This document shows positions 8,705-16,195 of a DNA stretch of 64,000 bases, in pieces. This stretch comes from JADJNW01 sp964517175. GTDB lineage: Bacteria; Bacteroidota; Bacteroidia; Chitinophagales; Saprospiraceae. The notes beneath the pieces were generated by a model. That model saw only the letters and a list, made by a program, of their open reading frames with translations, did not search any database and was not told the origin of the DNA. The DNA is taken from positions 24,969-88,968 of the forward strand of contig CAZFBU010000003.1 of the NCBI GenBank assembly GCA_964517175.1. Direction: 5' to 3'. Numbering within the stretch: position 1 is the stretch's first letter; each line of letters starts with the position of its first letter. A program made the translations under genes and the position numbers.

Positions 8705-8946
8705 AATTTTATCTATTTGAATATTAGACGCGGAAACCAACGCAAAGTTCAAAGTAAGACGATTGTAGCGCGTTTCGCTATTCGTTTTACAGGCATTTCT
8801 TTAAGATTATTTTTGCGTTAAAATATTGATAATGAGGTTTTTAAAAACGTATTTTACTGAAAAATTATGCCCGGGTACTTTCTGAGAATTTGAGCGCACT
8901 TTTAAAGTGAAAGAGGGATGTGCCACTTTCTCCCTACTATTTTTTG

Positions 8947-8954
8947 TAACTTTG
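8947..8954 (+). promoter_or_regulatory. Probable -7 box for dnaX
   Basis: TAACTTTG fits TAnnTTTG. It would give a transcript starting near 8960, so the leader (8961-9067) consists almost entirely of the inverted repeats described next. Confidence 0.5.
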
Positions 8955-8960
8955 AAATCT

Positions 8961-9059
8961 GGTTGATGGGTTGAATCGTTGAAAGGTTGAAATACGCCTG
9001 TAAAATCAACCATTCAACCCCTCAACAATTCAACGCTTTACCCCATCAACCTTTCAACC
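8961..9059 (+). repeat. TTGAA/TTCAA repeat leader with two competing hairpins before dnaX
   Basis: 8961-8970 (GGTTGATGGG) can pair with 9041-9051. 8979-8990 (GTTGAAAGGTTGA region) can pair with 9046-9058. The two right arms overlap, so only one hairpin can form at a time. The middle holds further TTCAAC/TCAACC repeats. The rest of 8705-9067 shows nothing else beyond the promoter. Confidence 0.55.
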
Positions 9060-9067
9060 AAAAGGAA

Positions 9068-11006
9068 ATGAGTAATTTCATCGTATCAGCCAGAAAATAT
9101 CGCCCCATGCGTTTTGACGATGTGGTGGGGCAGGAGCACGTGTCGCGCACGCTGAAAAATGCGTTGCAAAGCGATCACCTGGCGCATGCTTTTTTGTTTT
9201 GCGGACCGCGGGGCGTGGGCAAGACCACCTGCGCGCGCATCCTGGCGAAAGTGCTGAATTGTCAGAATCCGACCAAAGATTTTGAGCCTTGCAATGCTTG
9301 CAGTTCATGCCAGTCTTTTAATCAAAATGCATCTTTCAACATCACTGAACTCGATGCCGCCTCTAACAACTCCGTGGAGCACATTCGTGCGCTGATCGAA
9401 CAGGTGCGCTTTCAGCCGCAGCAGGGCCGGTACAAGGTTTTTATCATAGATGAGGTGCACATGCTCTCGCAGCAGGCGTTCAATGCTTTTCTGAAAACAC
9501 TGGAGGAGCCGCCGCCGTACGCCATTTTTATCCTGGCGACGACCGAGAAACACAAGATCATCCCGACCATTTTGTCGCGCTGCCAGATTTACGATTTCAA
9601 GCGGATACAGGTGCAGGATATGGTGGCGCATTTAAAGGAAATCTGCAAAAATGAAGCCATCCAAGCGGAAGAAGATGCGCTGCACATCATCGCGCAAAAA
9701 GCCGATGGTGCCCTGCGCGATGCCTTGTCCATTTTCGACCGCATCGTCGCGTTTTCCGGTGCAAATATCACCTATCAGGACGTCATCACGAACCTGAACG
9801 TGCTGGATTACGACTACTATTTCAAAATGGTGGATGCGCTGCTGGTAGAAGATATTTCTCGCGTGCTGCTGATTTTCGATGATATTTTGCGAAAAGGCTT
9901 CGATGCCGAGCTGTTTATCAACGGCTTGGCGGAGCACTTGCGGAATTTACTGGTTTGCAAGGATGAACAAACACTCCAATTGCTGGAAATCAGCGATACG
10001 TTGCAGGCGCGCTATCTCGATCAGGTAAAGATTACACCTTCTTCGTTCATTCTCACGGCTTTAAATATTGCCAATGATTGCGATGTAGAATACAAGCAAG
10101 CTCGTAATAAACGACTGCACGTGGAAATGGCATTGATCAAAATGACCTATATCAACCAGGCAGTAAAAATTGCGCATCAGCCACAAGTCGCCATCGAGGA
10201 AAAAAAAAATCCTGACGTAAGGGAAGTTGATGTTTCGCAGTTCGCAGTTCGCGATTCGCAGTCAGCAGTCCGGGAGGGAGCAACCAGCGACCAGAAACCA
10301 GAAACCAGAAACCAGNNNNNNNNNNNNNNNNNNNNNNNNNNNNNNNNNNNNNNNNNNNNNNNNNNNNNNNNNNNNNNNNNNNNNNNNNNNNNNNNNNNNN
10401 NNNNNNNNNNNNNNNACCAGAAACCAGAAACCAGAAACCAGAAACCAGAAACCAGAAACCAGAAACCAGAAACCAACATACACCTACAACGAGCCCCACG
10501 TCAATGAGCCCAAGCCTTCACTTTTTGCCGATGAGGACGCCGGCGAGGATAGTTTGCCGAAGTTAAACGGCGGACTGGATGCACTTCTGGCATCCGTGCA
10601 GGAAGATGACGAATCGGCGCAGCGATACGACGTTCCGGAACTGACGTTGGAAGAAGTGGAAAGCGCCTGGCAGCAATACGTCGATGAAACCGATCAGCCG
10701 GATGCCGTGAAACTGCTCCTGAGCGACGTGAGCCTCAAGCTGGAGGACAAAACGATCACCGCCATTGCCAACTCTTCGCTTGCCGAAAATGCGATCAAAG
10801 ATGAAAGCGGTCTGGTGGATCACCTGCGCGCGCACTTCCACGAGCGGGAACTGGTGTTTTCGGTCATGCGCAACCAGGAACGCAAGGAAGCGCCCAAGGT
10901 CAAAAAACCATTGACACCCAAGGAGAAATACCTGAAAATGCGGGAAACCAATCCGCTGCTGCAGGAGTTGCAATCGCGTTTTGACCTGCGCCCGGATGAG
11001 AACTAG
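9068..11006 (+). CDS. dnaX: DNA polymerase III clamp-loader subunit tau/gamma (interrupted by a 100-N gap in the linker)
   Basis: Loads the beta clamp. The start MSNFIVSARKYRP at 9068 is chosen; the frame is open to 8987 through low-complexity repeats, which is an unlikely start. The AAA+ core has Walker A GPRGVGKT (46-53), zinc cysteines 65/75/78/81, DEVHML, and SRC. The collar domain ends near codon 375. Then comes an A10 run (10200-10209) with stops close by in both other frames, repetitive linker DNA, a heptamer repeat with the N gap, and a C-terminal domain (from ~10476) resembling the tau tail of Bacteroidota. With exactly 100 N the two halves are in different frames, so repeat number must differ or the protein is broken. 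Confidence 0.9.
10200..10209 (+). promoter_or_regulatory. A10 slippery tract in dnaX
   Basis: GAA AAA AAA AAT CCT in the main frame (codons 378-382). One extra A, or a -1 shift, gives AAA TCC TGA. One A fewer, or +1, gives ATC CTG ACG TAA. Either yields a protein of about 382 residues ending just after the collar domain, the size expected for a gamma-type subunit. Confidence 0.55.
10295..10469 (+). repeat. Heptanucleotide (AAACCAG)n tandem repeat in dnaX, with gap
   Basis: Three intact units lie left of the gap (10295-10315), preceded by degenerate units. A partial unit and seven intact units lie right of it (10416-10469). Because 7 is not a multiple of 3, all three frames read the same seven-residue cycle (K-P-E-T-R-N-Q) with no stop, and each unit gained or lost changes the exit frame. 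Confidence 0.9.
10316..10415. other. Assembly gap (100 N) in dnaX repeat
   Basis: 100 N. The phase of the heptamer on both sides is consistent with a missing length of 2 modulo 7, which 100 satisfies. Confidence 0.95.
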
Positions 11007-11042
11007 TTAATAGTGAGCAGTTTACAGTAGGCAGGTGCAGTT

Positions 11043-11609
11043 TCAGTCATTGAAAAGATCGGATGCAGCGATTTCAAGTCCGGCAATAACCTTGGAAGCT
11101 ACGCTTTCGGTAGCATCAGCAAAGACGAGCAACTCGTAGCGATTATTTTGCAGGGTGTAAATTTCGATGCTTTGATTATTAGGATCAACCAGCCAATACT
11201 CGGCAATAGCAAACTTTTCGTACAGCGCTTTTTTCTCGATGCGATCCCGCTTCACCGAACTCGGCGAAATGATCTCCACGACTAAATCCGGGGCGCCGTT
11301 GATAACGCCTTCTTCCTCATCCAAAACTGCGGCGTTGGCATGGCTGACGTACATCAAATCCGGCTGTGGCGCGCTGTCTGCACTAAGCACAACGTCAACC
11401 GGCGCGTAGAAAACTTCGCCTAATTTTTTTTCTAGCACAAAACTTTCCAGCAGGCGGAATAACTTTTTAGAAATTCGCTGATGCAAAATATGCGGCGCTG
11501 ATTTTCTCACGAGCACACCATTTAATAATTCGTACCAATACGGATCATTATCATCAAATTCCATTTCCCGGAATTCGCGGTAGGTTATTTTTCTGGCAGC
11601 GATGGTCAT
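11043..11609 (-). CDS. Uma2 family (DUF820) restriction-endonuclease-fold protein
   Basis: About 188 residues from the ATG at 11609 (MTIAARKITYREF); the frame is open to 11657. The Uma2 signature is present: YELLNGVLVRKSAPHILHQ, PQPDLMYVS, then the PD-(D/E)XK-like core APDLVVEIISPSS...DRIEKKALYEKFAIAEYWLVDP. The fold is that of a nuclease, but the biological role of Uma2 proteins is poorly known and they often occur as many paralogues per genome. It is a lone gene on the strand opposite dnaX, starting about 350 bases from the Crp-type regulator. Confidence 0.85.
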   Translation of the reverse strand: MTIAARKITYREFREMEFDDNDPYWYELLNGVLVRKSAPHILHQRISKKLFRLLESFVLEKKLGEVFYAPVDVVLSADSAPQPDLMYVSHANAAVLDEEEGVINGAPDLVVEIISPSSVKRDRIEKKALYEKFAIAEYWLVDPNNQSIEIYTLQNNRYELLVFADATESVASKVIAGLEIAASDLFND

Positions 11610-11843
11610 GTTGCCCAAATTTTTCGAAAAGTTCGTTGTTTTTTCGCATTTATGCAAATGCCTTTATTTTTTCATAGAGCAAACGCATCAAAGTATTGTT
11701 AGAAAAATAAGACATTGAAAACCTGCGATTAACAGATTTAATAAAAAATAAATTACTAAATTTAAATTTTATTACTTACTGATAAACATAACCAACTAAT
11801 TTTGGTGCGTTTGCCCTAATTTTTTCACTTACCGTAAAGTTGC

Positions 11844-11851
11844 TATTTTTG
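11844..11851 (+). promoter_or_regulatory. Probable promoter of the Crp/Fnr-type gene
   Basis: TATTTTTG fits TAnnTTTG, with a T-rich -33 region about 20 bases upstream. The region 11610-11958 (349 bases, divergent genes) is very AT-rich and I see no ORF or other structure in it. Confidence 0.45.
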
Positions 11852-11958
11852 AATGAAATGTCCGTAATCGGCAACCGAGCCATCGATGTTTAAACTTTCT
11901 TTAAGAAACCAGACTGTTTAACAGGTGTTTAAGGTTTAAATGAAAAAACAACATTCCA

Positions 11959-12660
11959 ATGAGCAATCAATCATTTTGGTATCTGGAAAATCTGGATGTG
12001 ACGCAAATTCTCTGTCCGACCAAGCTCTCAAAAGGGGAGATGGATAAGCACGTTCATAAAACCTATAAAAAAGGCGAATATATCTATCTGCCGGAGGAGT
12101 TTTCCGACCGGATTTTCTTTCTCACTGAAGGGCGCGTAAAAATTGGCACGTATAGCGATGATGGAAAAGAAATTACCAAAGCGATCCTCGGTCACGGCGA
12201 GGTATTTGGCGAACTGGCGCTGATTGGCGAAGACAAACGCCGGGATTTTGCGTACGCCATGGAAGATGCCGTCATCTGCGTGCTGGGCGTGGAGGAAATG
12301 CGTGCGCTCATGCGGGATCGCAGCGAGTTGAATATTTTTTTGATGAAAATCATGGGTTCGCGCATGCTAGACCTGGAGCATCGCCTGGAGTCGTTGGTCT
12401 TTAAGGATTCCCGCTCCCGAATTGTCGAATACTTATATGATCTGGCAAGCAAAAAAGGGCAGCGCGTCGGCTATGAAATGCTGGTGCGCAAGTTCCTGAC
12501 CCACCAGGAAATCGCCAACCTCACCGCCACTTCCCGCCAGACGGTAAATACCGTTTTGAACGAACTGCGCAACAAAAACATCCTGACTTTCAACCGCCGC
12601 CGACTGCTCGTGCGCGACATGGACAAGCTCAAGGCGGAGATCGGAGCGCAGGCGATTTAA
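11959..12660 (+). CDS. Crp/Fnr-family transcriptional regulator
   Basis: 233 residues. The N-terminal cyclic-nucleotide-binding-type beta roll spans ~25-145 (FFLTEGRVKIGTYSDDGKE, GEVFGELALIGEDKR in the position of the phosphate-binding cassette). A dimer helix is followed by a C-terminal winged helix-turn-helix at ~165-225 (LTHQEIANLTATSRQTVNTVLNELR). I see no cysteine cluster of the Fnr type (C53 is isolated), so an iron-sulfur sensor is unlikely. The residues that normally bind cAMP (R-S/T) read KRRDF, so the ligand cannot be named. It stands alone with its own promoter. Confidence 0.9.
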   Translation: MSNQSFWYLENLDVTQILCPTKLSKGEMDKHVHKTYKKGEYIYLPEEFSDRIFFLTEGRVKIGTYSDDGKEITKAILGHGEVFGELALIGEDKRRDFAYAMEDAVICVLGVEEMRALMRDRSELNIFLMKIMGSRMLDLEHRLESLVFKDSRSRIVEYLYDLASKKGQRVGYEMLVRKFLTHQEIANLTATSRQTVNTVLNELRNKNILTFNRRRLLVRDMDKLKAEIGAQAI

Positions 12661-12771
12661 GTTTCCAGCCACCAGAGACTCCGTCCGAAGCATCTTCCGA
12701 GGGAAGAATACCAAATCGGAAGTTGGAATCAATCAATTCAATTTACAATCAGACATTTGTATCCAGCTTTA

Positions 12772-13881
12772 TCACTCGTCTTCCTTTTTCAGCTTTATTA
12801 CGCGAACGGTTTCGATTTTCGTTTCACTCACCGATTCCAGAATAAATTTGTAGTCGCCCAGGGTAATTTCTACGCTTTCTTCGGGGATGTTTTCCGTCGT
12901 CATCACCAGATAGCCCGACAAAGTATGATAATCACCTTCCGGTAATTTCAGGGTGGGGTATTTTTCATTTAGATAATCGATTTCCAGACGCCCGGAAAAG
13001 ACGTATTCATCATCCGAAACCTGAATTTCGATTTTATCCTCTTCGTCGTGTTCGTCTTCGATTTCACCAAAAAGCTCCTCCAGAATATCTTCCAGCGTAA
13101 TGACACCGGACAATCCGCCAAATTCGTCCACCACACAGGCAATGCTCACCTGATCCTGGATGAGGCGATTGAGCAAATTGGTAACGTGCATCACTTCCGG
13201 CACAAACTGAATGTCCATGATGATATTCCGAATCGACTTGGGCTGCTGAAGCAGTTGCTGGTGGTGTACGTAGCCCAGCACATTGTCGATATCGTCCTGC
13301 ACGACGATCAGGCGGGAATGCTTGGTTTCCCGGAACAGGTCTTCCAGTTCCTGCATGGAAGCCGTGATATCGATGTATTCAATTTCCGGGCGCGGTATCA
13401 TGCAGTCGCGTACGCGTACGTCCTTCAGGTTGAGCGCTCTACCAAACAATTCGCGATCAATAATATCCGGTTGTTCTTCGCTTCCGCCGGGCGAAGCATT
13501 GACGAAATGCTCCAGATCAACGCGGGAAAAAGTGCGGTCNNNNNNNNNNNNNNNNNNNNNNNNNNNNNNNNNNNNNNNNNNNNNNNNNNNNNNNNNNNNN
13601 NNNNNNNNNNNNNNNNNNNNNNNNNNNNNNNNNNNNNNNAAAGGCGAAAGAGCGAACGTCATCAGATAGGTAAAAACAACCAACACGACATTATTGCCCA
13701 CCAGAAGCGTACTCAGAAAGTCAGACGGGTATTCATAAAAGCCGGACAAAATGATGCCCCGGCGCGCGTGTTTTTTCTTTTTTAGTTCAATGCGCAGCTT
13801 GTTGGCGGAAACAAAAGCGATTTCCGTTCCGGAGAAAAGCGCGGAGAGCAGCAAAAAGAGTATGATCCAAAATATAAGCAT
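12772..13881 (-). CDS. CNNM/DUF21-CBS domain membrane protein (hemolysin C/CorC-like; possibly GldE-like), gap in the membrane domain
   Basis: N-terminal membrane domain starts MLIFWIILFLLLSALFSGTEIAF and is cut by 100 N. After the gap come DRTFSRVDLEHFV, a CBS pair (RVRDCMIPRPEIEYIDI ... VIQD; VVDEFGGLSGVITLEDILEELFGEIEDEHD) and a CorC/HlyC C-terminal domain (GDYHTLSGYLVM). Family members have roughly 70-80 residues at the position of the gap, so more than 100 bases are probably missing. The ATG at 13881 overlaps the lptC stop (TGATG); a GTG at 13884 is an alternative start. Family roles include Mg2+ efflux and, for GldE in Flavobacteria, support of gliding; which applies here is unknown. 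Confidence 0.85.
   Translation of the reverse strand: MLIFWIILFLLLSALFSGTEIAFVSANKLRIELKKKKHARRGIILSGFYEYPSDFLSTLLVGNNVVLVVFTYLMTFALSPXXXXXXXXXXXXXXXXXXXXXXXXXXXXXXXXXXDRTFSRVDLEHFVNASPGGSEEQPDIIDRELFGRALNLKDVRVRDCMIPRPEIEYIDITASMQELEDLFRETKHSRLIVVQDDIDNVLGYVHHQQLLQQPKSIRNIIMDIQFVPEVMHVTNLLNRLIQDQVSIACVVDEFGGLSGVITLEDILEELFGEIEDEHDEEDKIEIQVSDDEYVFSGRLEIDYLNEKYPTLKLPEGDYHTLSGYLVMTTENIPEESVEITLGDYKFILESVSETKIETVRVIKLKKEDE
13540..13639. other. Assembly gap (100 N) in the CNNM/CBS gene
   Basis: 100 N. The reading frame is the same on both sides. Confidence 0.95.
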
Positions 13882-14441
13882 CACTGTATTTCCTTACGGA
13901 GTTCTTCGGTGCGAATGCGCCCGGTTACCGCATTCACCTTTGCCTGCTTGAAGTCTTGTGTGGCTTCGAAGCCATGCCCCATGATGATTTCGTCCGGGCG
14001 GGTTACCACCACAAATTTATGATTATAAACTCTTTGCTGGCGCTCATCCCAGATGAGCTCTTCCGTTTCCAGTCGCTCTCCTTTGATGCTTTGCCACACT
14101 ACGCTGTCGCGCACCGTCACCAGCCCCGCGCTCTCGTGCCGAATGCCGTATTTGCCGGTCAGTACGCTGGTCACTTGCCCATCCGCGTCAAAAAAATCAA
14201 CCTTTACCCCATCCGTAAACTCCTGCTTTGGCTCGCGGGTATCCACATGGTAGAGCATGGTGGGGCCTTCAATGCGCACCCGCACAATCGCCGAGTCGCT
14301 GTAAATAATCTCTACGTCCCGCGCCGTTTCGACATTGACATTGAAAACGCTGGCGTCTTCGCTGATCTTCGGAATGTCGTCCTGCGTACAAGCCACAACC
14401 AACAGCAAAAATGACCAGCCAATATATTTGAATTTGCTCAT
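13881..14441 (-). CDS. lptC: LptC, LPS export ABC transporter periplasmic component
   Basis: 186 residues with a lipobox (LLLVVAC), so in this lineage it is a lipoprotein rather than a single-span protein. The LptC/YrbK beta-jellyroll features are visible: IYSDSAIVRVRIEGPTM, FTDGVKVDFFDADG, ESAGLVTVRDSVVWQSIKGERLETEELIWD, and a final GHGFEATQDF. LptC passes LPS from the LptBFG complex to LptA. The gene is directly upstream of, and overlaps, the CNNM/CBS gene, an arrangement common in Bacteroidota. Confidence 0.9.
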   Translation of the reverse strand: MSKFKYIGWSFLLLVVACTQDDIPKISEDASVFNVNVETARDVEIIYSDSAIVRVRIEGPTMLYHVDTREPKQEFTDGVKVDFFDADGQVTSVLTGKYGIRHESAGLVTVRDSVVWQSIKGERLETEELIWDERQQRVYNHKFVVVTRPDEIIMGHGFEATQDFKQAKVNAVTGRIRTEELRKEIQ

Positions 14442-14532
14442 TTTGAATTCCTTTGGCTTTTTAGTTTTTCAGGGTAGAAATTGGAACTAAAAAATAGCTT
14501 TTATGAAAAACAAAGAAGATTATCCTTTCCCA

Positions 14533-15264
14533 TTATTTACCAGAATTAAACTTCACCAATTTTGTCCAATTGATTGCTCCGTCATCGTCGCAAAACTCGA
14601 TTGTAAACTCTTTGGTAAACTTGTTTATCATCCTTGAATAGGAATCTTGGAATTCTTCATTTTTTTCTTTTGCTCGATGACCAAGAGGTTCGATTATGTC
14701 AATGAAAAGATTAGAATCGCCAGAAATAAATTCCCAGAACTCTTGGCCACAATACTTGAAATAATCTCCTTTATCAGGGTTTTTGTTTGTTCCATAGCAA
14801 CATCCATTCACTGCGATTACTTGAATTCCTGAATTACTTGTCCGTAATGTTCGACTAGCGGTTTTAAAATCATCTTTCATTTTAGCGATTTGACGGCTAT
14901 TACCCCAGTTAGGGCCAGACTTTATTGCTACAATATACCTTTTTGCATCCTTATCAAACTCGAGGTCAATTCCTGTAATCCCTGATTTTCTTCCATCAAA
15001 AACTCTTTCATTTATAAAAATCGCCAACCCTTCAAGCCAATCACCAAAAATTGTTTCTTCATTGGATGAGATAAAGGCGTCAGTTAGAGCTTGTATAATA
15101 TCTTGGGCCGTGGAGAGATATTTTACTTTAAAAAGGTATGGATTTTTCTTTTTAAGAACAGTCTTTAACTTCAATTTATTCAGACTATCGATTCGCTTTT
15201 GATGAAAAACCCCAATATTTTCTTCAATGTACAAAGACACGTCTTGTAAACTCACCTTTTTCAT
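14533..15264 (-). CDS. Type II restriction endonuclease, PmeII-like
   Basis: 243 residues, overlapping the methyltransferase gene by 41 bases. The sequence has the pattern I associate with PmeII-family endonucleases: KKKNPYLFKVKYL, SSNEETIFGDWLEGLAIFI, then SGITGIDLEF followed after a strand by YIVAIKSGPNWGNSRQI, which supplies the D...(x)K core of a PD-(D/E)XK nuclease. Base composition is visibly more AT-rich than the flanking genes, and lysine/asparagine/isoleucine codons dominate, which suggests recent acquisition. The recognition sequence cannot be read from the protein. Confidence 0.8.
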   Translation of the reverse strand: MKKVSLQDVSLYIEENIGVFHQKRIDSLNKLKLKTVLKKKNPYLFKVKYLSTAQDIIQALTDAFISSNEETIFGDWLEGLAIFINERVFDGRKSGITGIDLEFDKDAKRYIVAIKSGPNWGNSRQIAKMKDDFKTASRTLRTSNSGIQVIAVNGCCYGTNKNPDKGDYFKYCGQEFWEFISGDSNLFIDIIEPLGHRAKEKNEEFQDSYSRMINKFTKEFTIEFCDDDGAINWTKLVKFNSGK

Positions 15265-16102
15265 ATTTTTCTTTTGGCTCCAATAATGATAATTGCTTAG
15301 GGTTAATTTTATTATTCACTATCTTAAAGTATTCCGGCATGATTTCAATACCTATCGAATTTCTTCCCATTCGCTTTGCTACAATATTTGTTGTACCAGA
15401 GCCCATGAATGGGTCAAGTACAGTATCACCTTCTTTTGTAAATAATTTGATAAACCACTCCGGAAGATTTTCTGGAAACGCAGCGCTATGATTTTTATTA
15501 TTACATTCTGTCGCAAGATGTAAAACGTTACTTGGATAAGCCTTTTCTCTATCTACCCAATTTGAGATATTTTTTCCGAAACCACTTCCCACTTTTGAAT
15601 TGTCTCTTTTTTTATCTGTATCACTCAAATTTTTTAATCTACTTTTTGCCCAATCACCCATTGGCACCATAACTTCTTCTTGATACATGTTAAATTTTCT
15701 TTCCTTGTTAAACTGTATTAGCCTTTCCCATGCATCGCGAAAACGGTTCGGCCATTTTCCCGGATAACTATTTTTTTTATGCCAAATGAACTCTTCAGTC
15801 CAAAGCCAACCTTGTTTACGCATCTCCAGTATCAGCTCTAAAACATAAGTGCTTCTTTCTCCTTTAACAACCTTTTCTTTAATATTTAGTATAAATGTGC
15901 CTTTAGGCTTCAATACTCTAAACAACTCTTTTGTAATTGGCAAAAACCAATTTGCATATTCATCTGGGTGAATTCCTCCGTATGTGTTCTTTCTTTGATC
16001 CGCGTAGGGGGGAGATGTAAATATTAAATCTATTGAATTATCAGGTATGGTTTTTAAAATATTTTCACTGTCTCCTAGAAATAAGTCAGTTCTTACAGGC
16101 AT
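15224..16102 (-). CDS. DNA methyltransferase of the restriction-modification pair
   Basis: 292 residues. The catalytic motif IV is TSPPYA (~29-34) and the AdoMet-binding motif I, DPFMGSGTT, comes near the C-terminus (~241-249), so the order is that of the beta class. SPPY is most often found in N4-cytosine enzymes, but N6-adenine activity is not excluded. A target-recognition region lies between. It is transcribed first, with the endonuclease frame starting before its end. This is the usual safe order for a type II system, since modification is made before cutting. AT-rich like its partner. Confidence 0.9.
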   Translation of the reverse strand: MPVRTDLFLGDSENILKTIPDNSIDLIFTSPPYADQRKNTYGGIHPDEYANWFLPITKELFRVLKPKGTFILNIKEKVVKGERSTYVLELILEMRKQGWLWTEEFIWHKKNSYPGKWPNRFRDAWERLIQFNKERKFNMYQEEVMVPMGDWAKSRLKNLSDTDKKRDNSKVGSGFGKNISNWVDREKAYPSNVLHLATECNNKNHSAAFPENLPEWFIKLFTKEGDTVLDPFMGSGTTNIVAKRMGRNSIGIEIMPEYFKIVNNKINPKQLSLLEPKEKYEKGEFTRRVFVH

Positions 16103-16195
16103 AACTTAAAAATTTATGTTTTAAAGTAACGCTAAATTATACTTTTTTGTTGGATTTTTTGACAATAGTTTTCCACAGATTTGTATCCTACAAAT

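Noticed and set aside
8987..9067. 27-codon N-terminal extension of DnaX
   Set aside because: It is read through the TTCAAC repeat leader, and the conserved family start is at 9068.
10280..10475. CRISPR-like array
   Set aside because: The repeats are 7-bp head-to-tail units without spacers, inside a coding frame.
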